A DNA stretch of 64,000 bases from Phyto melanocephala. Its lineage: Eukaryota; Arthropoda; Insecta; Diptera; Rhinophoridae. The notes under the pieces were generated by a model. That model ran no database searches and was not told where the DNA came from. It saw only the letters and a list, made by a program, of their open reading frames with translations. The stretch is taken from NCBI GenBank assembly GCA_941918925.1, contig OW799236.1, positions 15,909,474 to 15,973,473 of the forward strand, read 5' to 3'. This document shows positions 48,544-59,870 of the stretch, one piece after another (position 1 is the stretch's first letter; every line of letters begins with the position of its first letter). The translations under genes were made by a program, and so were the position numbers.

Positions 48544-50079
48544 TAAGATTTGGTTTTTTAAACTTCAGTAGCGTTAGTTTTATGCTTTTCTAAATTAATT
48601 AGAGGCTGTTTCTTGTATATTTTTTTTGTAGATTATTTAGGTGTGTTTTTTCAAATTAATTTTTATTGTTTGTGATTTTCTTCAATAACTTTAACCGGCA
48701 TTTTCTCTAGACTTACATTTTTTTATTGTGTGTGAAATTCGTTAATGCCTAAATTACATGCACAAGCTTGTATTTAACCCTTAAATGTACACATTTTTTA
48801 TTTTACTAAGAGTTACAATATATAAAGTTTTAGTTGCTTAAACTTTTTAGGTGCCCGAAAATTGAAAGCCTAGATCTAAAGTCTTTAAACATTTAAGAAA
48901 GTTATTGTATAATTTTATCATACATTTCTATTTCTTTAAATACTCTCGAATAAAATACATTTATCAAAAATTTATTTAAAGTTTTAAAAAAATAAAGAAA
49001 TTGAATTACAACTTTAAGTAATTTAGATTATGTGAGTTTTACAAAGTACTTAGGTGCAAAGCAAACTTAAATCATACTCGTACGAGTACAAGAAAAAAAC
49101 TTGTCAGACTTTTATGCACAAAATCTTGTTATCATTAGAATGTACTACAAGAAAAATAAATAAATAAAAAACATAAAAAAATGAACTGAAAAGGGAAGTA
49201 AATAAAGTTAAGCCCTCAAAATAGCAGATAGAGAGATACAACAACAGACTTGCTGTAACAAAAAAAAAAAAAAAAAAAAAAAACTAGGCAGTTCATTTAT
49301 AAAATTTAAAACAAGATTTTCAGAAAAGCAAAGGAAAAGACTAAAATCAATAGAAACAATGTATAAATATTTTTAGAAAATACGGAAAATGATCAATTTT
49401 ATAGGATTTTTACCCATCTATCTTACATGAACTCCCCTAATGTTGTTACTTTTGGTCTAAACTGAAAGGAATTTTGTGAAGAAAAATCGCAAAAAAATTA
49501 GAAAAAAATTGTTAACGTAGTAAAGCGGAAAATGCGTAAATGTTGTTGGCGTTATAAAGGAAACAACACACATACAGTTCCTCTCCAGCTAAGGTAAGGC
49601 AAAACAGCAAACTACTTTAGAAAAGTTTGTTTTTCGCCGAAAAGAACTTTTTTTTATTTGATTTTTACTTTTCAAACATACATGGAAGTAGAAAAAAAAA
49701 CTTTATAAAACAACAAAATAGGTATATACTTTATATTATTTTTCTTGTATTTTTTTTTTTCTTTAAACACTCATAAGTGTTTTAAAGCAAAAGAAAATAA
49801 GGTAAAGTGTAAGTGATACTCTCTGTAAGAAAAAAAATACAAAGTAAAAACCACCATGCGAGTGGTTAAAAAAAGTGGAGTAAGTAACAAGAAGTATTAC
49901 ACTGGTTAGTTGCATGGTTATTCAAACACTACATACAAGCTGTGGTGGCAATAAGAGTTAAAGGTTCACTGGAGCATAGGCAACCAAGTGAGTAAAATAA
50001 ACTTTATGTTTTATGATGGGAAAATAACACCATAGAAGACAAAGACATTTTTGTAGTTTCTAAGTTTAATATGAATATA
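48544..50079. other. AT-rich spacer, no gene seen
   Basis: Includes a poly(A) run of about 24 at 49260-49284. No coding signal. Confidence 0.45.
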
Positions 50080-50998
50080 AAAGGTGTTTTTTTAAGCCCG
50101 ATAGAACTTGAAATTGTAAAAAATAACACAAAAAATTAAATTGTAATCAAAATTTTTTTTATTCGAAAGATCAATACGTGACATTAACATTTGAAAATGA
50201 TTTCGGGCATATGGGCACCGCGGCTGTTCTTGACGAAGCGCATTCTGGACGTCCAATTTTATCGCAAAATTGTGTTCAGCGATGAGGCGCATTTTTGGCT
50301 TAACGGGTTTGTTAATAAGCAAAATTGCCGCATATGGAGCGAGACCAATCCACAAGAGACCCTACAGACTCCATTACATCCAGAAAAATGCACCGTTTGC
50401 TGCGGTTTTCACGCTGGTGGCATCATCGGACCTTATTTCTTCAAAAATGAGGCCGGAGCTCGCGTTACGGTCAATTGAGATCGTTACCGCACCGTGATCA
50501 ATGATTTTTTGTTTGAAAATATGGATGACATTGATCCGGAGGAGATGTGGTTTCAACAGGATGGCGCTACGTGCCATACGGCGAACGCAACCATCGACTT
50601 ATTGAAATCAAAATTTGGCGATAAGTTGATTTCAAGAAATGGAACTGTCAATTGGCCTCCAAGGTCGTGCGATTTGACACCTCTCGATTATTTCCTGTGG
50701 GGCTACGTGAAGTCACTGGTTTATGCTGATAAACCAGCATTAATTGACGCCTTGGAGGCCAGCATTGTTCGTGTTATTCGTGACATACGGCCAGCAGTGC
50801 TCGAAAAAGTGGCCCAAAATTGGACGTCCAGAATGCGCTTCGTCAAGAACAGCCGCGGTGCCCATATGCCCGAAATCATTTTCAAATGTTAATGTCACGT
50901 ATTGATCTTTCGAATAAAAAAAAATTTTTGATTACAATTTAATTTTTTGTGTTATTTTTTACAATTTCAAGTTCTATCGGGCTTAAAAAAACACCCTT
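50080..50998 (+). mobile_element. Rearranged DD41D mariner with 181-bp inverted arms
   Basis: The left arm 50080-50260 is the reverse complement of 50816-50998, identical except for a base or two in an A/T run and at the very tip. TA flanks both ends (50078-50079, 50999-51000). The right arm is the natural 3' end, because the transposase reads into it. The left arm is therefore an inverted copy of that 3' end which has replaced the original 5' end and N-terminal coding half. The result is a foldback element of 919 bp. Confidence 0.9.
50261..50892 (+). pseudogene. 5'-truncated DD41D mariner transposase with one UGA
   Basis: Coding starts abruptly at the arm junction with YRKIVFSDEAHFW (first Asp), then RIWSETNPQ, HPEKCTVCCG, GGIIGPYFF and ARVTVN. 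A TGA at 50476-50478 follows where relatives have Gly (VTVNGDRYR). The frame then reopens through MWFQQDGATCHTA (second Asp) to TPLDYFLWGYV (third Asp), with 41 residues between them, and ends HMPEIIFKC. The DNA-binding N-terminus is absent. All three catalytic aspartates remain and the sequence is otherwise well kept, so inactivation may be recent. Confidence 0.85.
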
Positions 50999-51000
50999 TA

Positions 51001-54000
51001 TTAATAGAACATGTATCCAGCAACATTTTATTTAAAAATGTCCAAGATTTATAAAAAAAGCTGTTTAAGAATGCTTAAGAACATGTTATAGACAATACAT
51101 AATCTGATACAGATTTTTTAACTAAAATAAAATTTTCAAATTTTGTGTATTAATGTTGTTAAACATTTTTAAGCAACATGTTGCTACAAATATTAACACT
51201 TGTAATAACCCAATAAGTTTTATAAATATTATTAAGTTCATAAATAAGCAAATGTTTCTATTAAGAATATTGTATTATTTAAAGCTTACAACATGTTTCC
51301 AAAGTCGTATGTTAAACATTATAAGGATCTAACAAAACAATAAATAAATCCTCTGAGGAATTGTTGCGCATTATTATTAAATTAAAACTATTTTGCCATA
51401 AAGCCTGGTATACTGCTCACTATTTCATGTGAACTATTGTCGAATTCCATATAAAAAATCGTAGTCTATCCTATAAAACATATGAAATGTTTTTATCAAC
51501 ATTAAAGCAACATATTAGTTTGCATGAAATATTGTCAATAACAGTTATTTCATACGAAGTTCAACGCAAGAGCTGATCAACCTTTTGTTTGCACGTTTTA
51601 AAAGTAATTTTTCTATATCAAATTCTTCGTGTGAAATAACTAAAGCTGCTTAAGATTCTTCAGAAATTAAAACAAAGTAGGCCTAGAACTAAACATAGTT
51701 AATAATTAAACATAGCTTATCTAATAATAATTATACATAGTTAATCAAAATGTTCAAAAATGCTTAGCAACATATCACATAAGAACTTGGCTTAAATTTC
51801 TAGTCACATCAACATTCTAGTCACATCAAAATTCTATGTTCACATCAGCATTTAATTCCTTGTTTCCTTGTGCCTTTTCAATTACTTAAAAAAATTTTTC
51901 ATAATGTCGTCTAATGTACCTTTGTTAGCAACATGTTTTTAAAGTGGTCAACATGTTTTAAATTAAAAAATTTTAATTATAAAAAGATGATGTGTAAAAG
52001 CAACCGACAGCTAAGTTGATATACAGAAATAAAATTTTATCCGATTCCGTAAGTCATTGTCAACACAAAGTTATGAAGTTAGAAAAAATTCAACTTTTAA
52101 ATAACATGTACTCCATTATTCATAATAAGAAACTTAGTGCCAACTAACGAGCTGATATCTTTTAATTAAGGGAATTTACACATATAAGAGTAGCAGCTCG
52201 TTAGTTTGCACATAGTTTCTTGTTATGAACAGGTCCGTAAGTAATTTAACATTAGCTGGCTAATTGCTTAACTTAGCTAAATAAATATCAGTTTACCAAG
52301 TCATATTGACGAATGATATATGATGGATACAATGTTTCGCGGATTTTACTTTAATTAATATGTTTTAGCAATATATTACTTTTAACATTGTGTTTTTAAA
52401 TCTAAAATTTTTCAATTTAACAATATTATGATTTATTATTTAATTAAATTAAAATAAGAAAACAACAATTTTTTTTAATTTTCTTTTCTTTAAACAATGA
52501 CTATTGATTTAATGATACAAGAAAAAATTTAAAAAAAAAATTAAAATGTTTAGCTACTTGTTGCTGCGAAAACAAATTACACAATATTCTTTTCTCATTT
52601 AAAGAAGATCACAAATCTATTTGTATTGAGAGACCAGGGACTGGCTTATTTACTATTTAAATGTCTTTCAGGCAAGACAACATGCAAGCAATGTTTACAG
52701 TATCCCATGGCAGTTTCTTCAACTGTTAGATGACTGTCAATAATAACTGCTAGAGTTAGATATATAAATGTTTTGAATTGAAAGCCATAAAAAAGACACT
52801 GGCTCATATTTTGGCTATAAAACCCTTCGAACTGAATATTTTAAAAACACGGTAGCTTAACATTCTAAAATGATATTAAATAATTTCTCAGTCGAAATTT
52901 AACTATTTCTTATACTTAGTTAGGGCTTATATTGTTGACAAAACTCTGTAGCAATATGTTCTAATATGTTAACTTTTACAAATTGCTAAAGACAGTGAAA
53001 CTATAGTATATATTTGTCTGAAAATTAAATGTTTTTTAAAGCCTGGTATTTCGTAATATATTTCAAACTTCATATTAAAAAATTCCTAAAAAATACTTAT
53101 GGAATTAAGTTGCCTAATCAGAACTCTGTAAGAAAATGTTTCTGTCAATATCTCAGCAACAATTTGTTTCATATAGTTATTTTCAGGCATATTCTTAAAG
53201 GTATATGCAACGGCAAATGTATACAAGAAAGCAACTATTTAGGGAATGTTTTCTGTCAAGGCCAATACGTATATCAGGGATGGAAAAGTTGTTATGATAT
53301 GTTTAGTTTAATAAAATTTTATTAAAAAGGGGATAGGTATTTGTGAAGCTCACTGCAAATGCTGCAAAAGCAATCAATATACATAAATTTGTTACATTTA
53401 TTATTAAATAAATACACTCAAGTTAATTGTTTAAAACCGAAACCAGAATCATATTTTCCATCAATTCGATAAATTTTGATAATATTTCCATATAAGCTGG
53501 GCTGATAATTTCATCTGTATAAATTCGACTTGGTTTTATCGTATGAAATTCAATTTTAAAAAATGTCTTTAGAAATAAACAAGCGTTGAAATTTCGTTAC
53601 AATCTACAATTTTATTTGTTGTTGTTTTTTATTTTACATGAAACACAAGACAACGCTTTAGTGCTTAATTTTCTTATAAAATTCATTTTTTGGTAGAGTT
53701 CCTTTTAAGTCGTTTTGGTCTTGATGTTTTTTAGTTTTTCACAAATTTATTGTTTATCTGTTGTTCTCTTCCTTACTAGTTCCCTTATAAGAACTATGAT
53801 GTTATGTTGTTTTCGTTTGATTTTTACATCTTTTATATAAGCTTAAGTTTTTGTTGTTGTTGTTGTTTCTTCCTTTGGCTGGTTTGTTAGTGGAATTTAT
53901 GTACTTAAAAGTTTACTGCCTTTGCAGCGCCCTTTACACGCTAAAGCATTAATGCCACAATGGCAAAGATATATATATTTTTTTGTTGCTCACTTCCCTG

Positions 54001-54364
54001 CACTTTCCTTCCTAGCAATTGTTAAAAAACAGCAAATATCTTAACGAATTCTTTATTGTTATTTGTAGCTTAGACTTTGCATTATGTCGTGCACTTGAAA
54101 TAAAAGCAGTCAGTATTTGTACAATGCGCAAAAGTTCAGTTTCTTTTTAAAGTATTTTTTTTTTGTAATAGTTTTCTAATGAGAAAAAGTATTTTTATGT
54201 TGAAATATGTAAAAAATTTAAGAGAAAAAAAAAACTAAAACTTAATAAGTTTCAATGTCTTGCTAGATATATGTGTATCTGTGACAGCAACATGTTGCTG
54301 GTAATTTTTTTAATATTAATTAATGTTCATGTATGTAGTGTAGTGTGGCCAACTTGGCTTTTTT
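51001..54364. other. AT-rich spacer, no gene supported
   Basis: Repeated words such as AACATGTT and GCAACAT occur between 51000 and 52000 but form no clear unit. An AT-rich 98-codon frame at 53029-53325 has no recognisable features. Confidence 0.4.
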
Positions 54365-55064
54365 TATACCCTTCACCTGTGGTGCACAAGGGCATATATA
54401 GCTTTGTCATTCCGTTTGTAATTTCTACAATTTTTATTTCCGACCCCATAAAGTTTTCTGAAAGCTTATGAATAGAGGAGTCGTTTAAAACATGTCCATC
54501 TGTCCGTGTGTTGGTTGAAATCAACTTTTAGAAGCAACCATATGTTCCTCAGATCTGGGTATGTTGTCAATCTTTTAGAAATATCCGGGAATGAATCGCT
54601 ATTCAGCACAATCGCCCCATATTTTTCTGAGATATGAGCAATTAAGCACGACTGACTTTTTTTTTTCTCATTTTTTACCACCGAAACTTAAACTTTTAAG
54701 CCATAGAATAATTTGTAGGTACCTTAGCTACTATTTGTAGAAATAATATGCCTTTAAAGATATGGATGAAGCGTGCCATAATCGGTATAGCTAAATATAT
54801 ATTCCAAAAGTTTACAAACAAATATTAATTTATTTCAGCTTCTAGACAACAAAGAGAGTCAATATTGATATCATCTGAAGGGACTTGACTAGTGCAATAT
54901 GAGCACTATAAGAAAATTAAGTTTCATGTTGGCCGCCACTACAAAATGGCGGATAATAAATTTATATATGGGTCAAATCTGGTATTATAAAATGTAACTC
55001 CTTCAACCCCCACAATATTGGTAGCAAATGAAAGGGTTTGAGCAGTAGAATACAGTAAATTATT
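54365..55064 (+). repeat. ACCCTTCAC-family repeat, interrupted at its right side
   Basis: Begins TATACCCTTCACCTGTGGTG and follows the 29.4-kb copy closely (GTCCGTGTGTTGGTTGAAAT; TTTTTCTGAGATATGAGCAA; CAGTAGAATACAGTAAATTA). At 55060-55065 similarity stops and an oligo(T) tract begins, so the LINE fragment listed next inserted into it. Confidence 0.8.
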
Positions 55065-55346
55065 ATTTTTATTTTTTGTTTTTTTTTTTCAATTCCTTTA
55101 TTTATAAAATTTTTTATTACAATAGTAAAAAAAAGTTAAATAAGACGTTCAGTTTGAACTTAGGGCGCTAACGAACTCTTTCCATCTTTTTCGATCATTA
55201 GCTAATGATTTAACTTGGTTCCATGTCATTCCGATATCTTCATAATCATTTTTTATGTTTCTTATCCACGTTAAGCGTGGTCGACCAGGACCTCGTTGAC
55301 CTTGCGGGCTCCACTCCATCACTGCGCGTAATATTTCATGTGGAGG
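55065..55346 (-). mobile_element. 3' end of an endonuclease/RT-type LINE, split by the gypsy element
   Basis: On the minus strand a frame from 55346 to TGA at 55149 gives 66 codons: PPHEILRAVMEWSPQGQRGP, then GRPRLTWIRNIK, then VKSLANDRKRWKEFVSALSS. This is the typical C-terminus of RTE-like endonuclease-reverse transcriptases (EW.P.G.R..GRPR..W and a D+..W+..V..L end). It is followed by an A-rich tail (T-rich at 55065-55092 on the plus strand). The frame is open up to the gypsy LTR, so the LINE was fairly intact when it was hit; the rest should lie beyond the window. Confidence 0.8.
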
Positions 55347-57537
55347 TGTAGTGTACGGTTTGATTTGATTTATTTTATTTGGTTTTAGTTAATTTGTGTT
55401 TTTTTTATCAGTCAGCATTAAAATTTATTAGTCATTTTTGTTCTGTGCAAATTTGATATATTTTTTTTTGTCGTATTATTTTTCTTTCCCACTGTAAAGT
55501 TTTGTATTAGGTAAGTGACAATTGACGTTCTGCTTACAGAGTCTGGTAATTCTAAGCATAAACTTAACGAAACATGTTGACAAGTCTGTAATGTCAATTT
55601 TAAGAAAGGTTTAGAAAAAGTTAACATCCGATTCTCGTCCATTTTCTTCAAGACCACACAGCTGAAAAGATCAGAATATTATTAGAAAAAGTTTAAGTAC
55701 AAATAGTAAAATTAACATAACCTTTGAGTTAAATTTATTATAAACAGCCAACAAAATTTATTAGAAGGTATGTACTCGATATAAATTTTAGCACACTGAT
55801 ACGTGATCAGTATATTTTTATATAAAAATAACATACCAAAATTTCTAAACAGATTATACTGCGACTGCATGTGGCATCAAACCTTTTTACCCGAATTGTC
55901 AATTCTTTGTCAGTCAACCCTCGTGGTTGGAATTGGCCAAGTAGACCAATTCTTTATTGATTGCCAGGTAGATATACATATATAAAACTGCATCAGTGTA
56001 AAAGTTAATTTTTTCCTTAAATGAATTTTATCCTTTTTTTTTTCTTTTCATTGAATAAAGTTACACAATTTTAACAATAATTACGTCGCAGATAATTTTT
56101 AATAAATAAGAAACTTTCCGTAGTCTACTACCAGCTCATATTAAACTTATTAAAACTTGATCAACAAGAGCGAAAGAATAAATAAAACTAATTCTATATT
56201 GAGTACCTAAAATATTTACGAAATAATTACTAAATATTATATTTTCTATTTAAAGTTAGTGTAAAGTGTGAGCATTAATTGTCAATTACATACAAAATAT
56301 TTGGGTTAGAAATAACTAATTGAAAAAAAATATAACCAACATGGTAAATACAAATTTTTAAGCAGCATATTTTTAACTACACCTACACATATATGTAACA
56401 CATCGATCACTTGGAGGCCTTCACGTCATCGAACATCAGAGTGGTGAGTCAAATAAAAGTTAAATTATCTCTCATACATGTTTGAAACAATTGTTAGCAC
56501 CAAATCGAGATTACAAAAAAAGCTCGCAATAAAATATATACCTACCTACATACTTACATATTTTTTTTTTATAAATATGTATGTAAATATGTCTTGCAAA
56601 CTCTTTAGCAAAAATATGCATATACTTTTGTATGCACAAACTTAAGCTTACATACATACAATTTTAATATTAAAAAATTTTTTTTTGTAAATTCTTTTAC
56701 TTGTGTTTTGTTTTACCTCTTAAAATAGATGATAACAATTGTTTCGCTGTTTATATACCTACAAATATATTTTTTTTAAATACTTATTTATTTAACCCAT
56801 TATTAACATCATAAAATGCAAATAGACTAGTTAATGAATTTGTTTATCGGTTGAAATGATTTAAATGCTCCCTCTTTATTCTGAAGTAAATAATTAAAAA
56901 TCGTTGTAAACTAAAATATTATTAAGTTTTAATTCTTTAACAGCTTGTTATCTTTATTCATTAGTAACTTTATTTTTTTTAGCTTAGTATGTCTTATAAC
57001 GTTAATTATGCTTTAAAATGAATTAATTTACTGAAGAAATTTAAAAAAATTAAAATGAATGGATAATTGAGTTTGAACGTGTTTTCTTTGATGATATAAA
57101 TGTAGGTGATTGTGAAAAGAATTAGGGACTCTAGTAAATTAATGTCGTTAGAGTATCGGTTTTGGGAGGGTTATGAGACAGGCCTTCATACCATCTAGAA
57201 GAGCCATAAACATAGGTGAATAAACAATGTGTGTTTTTTTTTTGTGTTTGTCGACTTCAAAATATAACCATATACGGGCATTTTTTTTTATGTATGGTTA
57301 TCCGGTCCATTTTTTTTCTACAGATATTTATATACAACATCTTATGTCAAAAAAGGGAGTCTATAATAAAAACTCTGTAAACATAGACTTTGGTTTAAGA
57401 AAGGACAGAACTCCCCCTTGCCCGACTGTTGCTAGTCTATTAAAGGCTCCCGCAGTCCTTTGCTTACCATTGTTGTTTTAATGCTATCTATCGTGTGATA
57501 AGAAAAGTAAAACTATCTGCACAACGTGTTCATTACA
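55347..57537 (+). repeat. 5' LTR, 2191 bp
   Basis: Starts TGTAGTGTACGG at the point where similarity with the 3' LTR begins, and ends CATTACA, complementary to TGTAGTG apart from one base. The end was set by these inverted termini and by the primer-binding site 8 bases on; it is inferred, since the end of the second LTR is not in view. An AATAAA-type signal lies at 57365. No frame in the LTR looks coding. Confidence 0.8.
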
Positions 57538-57545
57538 GTAGTAAA

Positions 57546-57563
57546 TGGCGCCCAACGTGGGGC
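57546..57563 (+). other. Primer-binding site (tRNA-Lys type)
   Basis: TGGCGCCCAACGTGGGGC, complementary in its first bases to a tRNA 3' end (CCA). It is of the kind assigned to tRNA-Lys in insect gypsy-type elements. It lies 8 bases after the inferred LTR end. Confidence 0.85.
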
Positions 57564-58241
57564 CGAAAGTATTACAAACCCTGTAGTACTCTTTCGGTTC
57601 CAAAAAAAATTTTCTTTTTATATACTTTTTTTTTAGAGTACATTAGAATGAATAATAATATAAAATATTGCAAACATTCTGAAGTATATCAGTAAATAAC
57701 TTCTACACCTCTTCTGGACCTTCAATTACTTGAGATTATCAATCGAGTATATTGACCGCTGAGTTACCTAGTTGTCTTTTTACTTTATTATGAAGGATAT
57801 TTACAAAATTTTATTTTTATATTTTTTTTTAAATAAATATAAATGTTTTCTTTTTCTGTTTTTTTTTTTTTGGTTAAGTAGTTTCTAGTTAGTACTAGTG
57901 ATCACAAAACATTTGCAGAAGCGAAATTTTGTCCTACCTACACTAGAATTATTATATTACCTATTTTTTTTCATTGGCTGTTTGATAATTCAGTAACAGA
58001 AAATTTAATGTTTATGTTTATTTCCATAGCCTTGATTAGTTTCCAGAGCACATTGTATATTTCACTTAAATAATAACTGATCACCGAAACTTATATCATC
58101 TATAGAGAAAACACAATTAATATTTATATAATAAATAAAAAAATAAAAAAATTAAAAAAAGATAATACTTAAAAAATAAGATAAATTTTACTCTCTACCT
58201 ACTCAATTGCCTTTGTCGGAAAAATTTAAATTTTTTATAAA
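57564..58241 (+). other. gypsy 5' leader
   Basis: About 680 bases of AT-rich untranslated leader between primer site and gag. An in-frame TAA 15 bases before the gag ATG fixes the start of that frame. Packaging signals would be expected here but cannot be recognised by eye. Confidence 0.6.
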
Positions 58242-59870
58242 ATGTCGTTACCACGAACTCCACCACCGTCACATGTTGAAGCTACCACTTCAATTCAGGA
58301 AGCACAATGTACGATTTGTGGCAAAATTATGTCAGAAAAACATGAGTGTATGGTTATTACGAATTGTAATCACTATTTTCATAGATTTTGTATAGAAGGT
58401 TTTTTGTCTACTTCGTCGGAATGTCCAACTTGCCAGCTTCAGTGCGAATTATCTGATTTGAAAGCGCATAATTTAAACGTTTTTGCTAAAACGAATACAC
58501 GAGGACGTCCGCGAGGAGCTTTGTCAGGAAGACCCAATACTCGTAGTCAGTCTAAAAATTATAGTCAAGATTCTCATCGTACCTTGCTAGAATCTAGTGC
58601 TATAGATAATGAAGATGAACAGGCTCACGCGATACCTGAAACTTTTCCCGCTACTCCTACTAATACACAAAATAGAAACAATAGACCAACGTCAGCGATA
58701 AACAATCGTAGACAAAGGAATAATATAGATGTCAGTCAGTTGAATAATATGATTGAAAATACCCTTACAAGATTACTTACTAATTTAAACATTTTTCCAT
58801 CTCAAAATTCTAACAATAATGCCAATATAAACTTACCTCGTAATGAAAGACAGGAAAATTTAAACTCTATACCTAATCAAAACTGTAATTATTACCCTAA
58901 TGCCAATCGAGAATCACACAGGAATGAAAATTCTTGTAACAGAGTTAATTATCCAATAGGCGAAAATATAAATATAGCTGCACCTAATCATAATAGTTTT
59001 AATTTGACTAGTGAAAAAGTTACTTCAATCATTCAGAGCTGGAATCTTAGATTTGATGGTTCGTCTTCAGGTTTGAATATTGAAGAATTTTTGTACAGAG
59101 TACGTTCATTAACAAACGATCATTTTAATGGCTATTTTACTCCAATATGTAAAAATTTAAATATCCTTTTAAGCGGCAAAGCTAGGGATTGGTATTGGCG
59201 CTATCATAAAAGCGTTGGTAATATCGAGTGGAGACATTTTTGCGAGGCTATTCAATGCCAATATAAGGATTTTAAATCATGCTATGACATTAAAGAAGAA
59301 ATCCGAAATCGCAAACAAAAACTTGGAGAATCGTTTGACTCATATTTTGATGCAATTTCATCAACAATGGACAGGTTACCCTCTCAAATACCAGAAATGG
59401 AATTAATTGAAATATTAATTAGAAATTTACGACCAGAGATTAGGCAGGATATTTTGTATATACCTATACATTCAATTCCGCACTTGCGTAAATTAGTGCA
59501 AATGCGTGAATCTTTTTTAAGCGAGGAACACGTACGGAAAAATTTAGGTTTTCGTTCACATAATGCTTTAGCCCCCCGTCGACATCTAGCCGAATTAAAC
59601 GAATCTGAGGACTTAGAAAATTTAGATTTTAGTGGCAACCCTACTTACGCTGAAGTAAACGCAGTCCAAAATTCGGACAGAATTGTAAGATGTTGGAATT
59701 GCGATGAACCCGATCATTTTTGGGATGATTGCTTAAAAGAGCGAACCATATTTTGTTATGGGTGTGGTGCAAAAAACACTTATAAGCCACAATGTTCAAA
59801 ATGTTCTAACCGAAAAGTTAATTTTGCAAAAAACTACCGGTTTCCGGACACGAAACAACCGGGAAAGTAG
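58242..59870 (+). CDS. gag: Gag polyprotein with N-terminal RING-H2 finger
   Basis: 542 codons from an ATG in good context (AAAATGTCG). Residues 23-64 form a complete RING-H2 pattern: C23-x2-C26-x15-C42-x-H44-x2-H47-x2-C50-x10-C61-x2-C64. Then come two GRP-containing basic motifs (RGRPRG at 87-92, GRP at 96-98) that resemble AT-hooks, and an Asn-rich linker to about 260. The Retrotrans_gag-type capsid region follows (267-425, with FDGSSSGLNIEEFL and ARDWYWRYH), then a CCHC knuckle (C484, C487, H492, C497) and a second knuckle with Thr513 in place of His (C505, C508, C518). Gag forms the particle that packages element RNA; knuckles bind nucleic acid. RING-H2 domains usually recruit ubiquitin-conjugating enzymes, so ligase activity is possible but inferred. 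The last 49 bases overlap pol. Confidence 0.93.
   Translation: MSLPRTPPPSHVEATTSIQEAQCTICGKIMSEKHECMVITNCNHYFHRFCIEGFLSTSSECPTCQLQCELSDLKAHNLNVFAKTNTRGRPRGALSGRPNTRSQSKNYSQDSHRTLLESSAIDNEDEQAHAIPETFPATPTNTQNRNNRPTSAINNRRQRNNIDVSQLNNMIENTLTRLLTNLNIFPSQNSNNNANINLPRNERQENLNSIPNQNCNYYPNANRESHRNENSCNRVNYPIGENINIAAPNHNSFNLTSEKVTSIIQSWNLRFDGSSSGLNIEEFLYRVRSLTNDHFNGYFTPICKNLNILLSGKARDWYWRYHKSVGNIEWRHFCEAIQCQYKDFKSCYDIKEEIRNRKQKLGESFDSYFDAISSTMDRLPSQIPEMELIEILIRNLRPEIRQDILYIPIHSIPHLRKLVQMRESFLSEEHVRKNLGFRSHNALAPRRHLAELNESEDLENLDFSGNPTYAEVNAVQNSDRIVRCWNCDEPDHFWDDCLKERTIFCYGCGAKNTYKPQCSKCSNRKVNFAKNYRFPDTKQPGK

Noticed and set aside
50092..50355. Minus-strand frame of 87 codons at the left arm of the rearranged mariner
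   Set aside because: Its middle, which resembles a transposase C-terminus, is simply the inverted copy of the 3' end and not a separate gene.
55418..55657. 79-codon minus-strand frame repeated at 63496-63735
   Set aside because: It lies in the LTR and is repeated only because the LTR is; no coding features.
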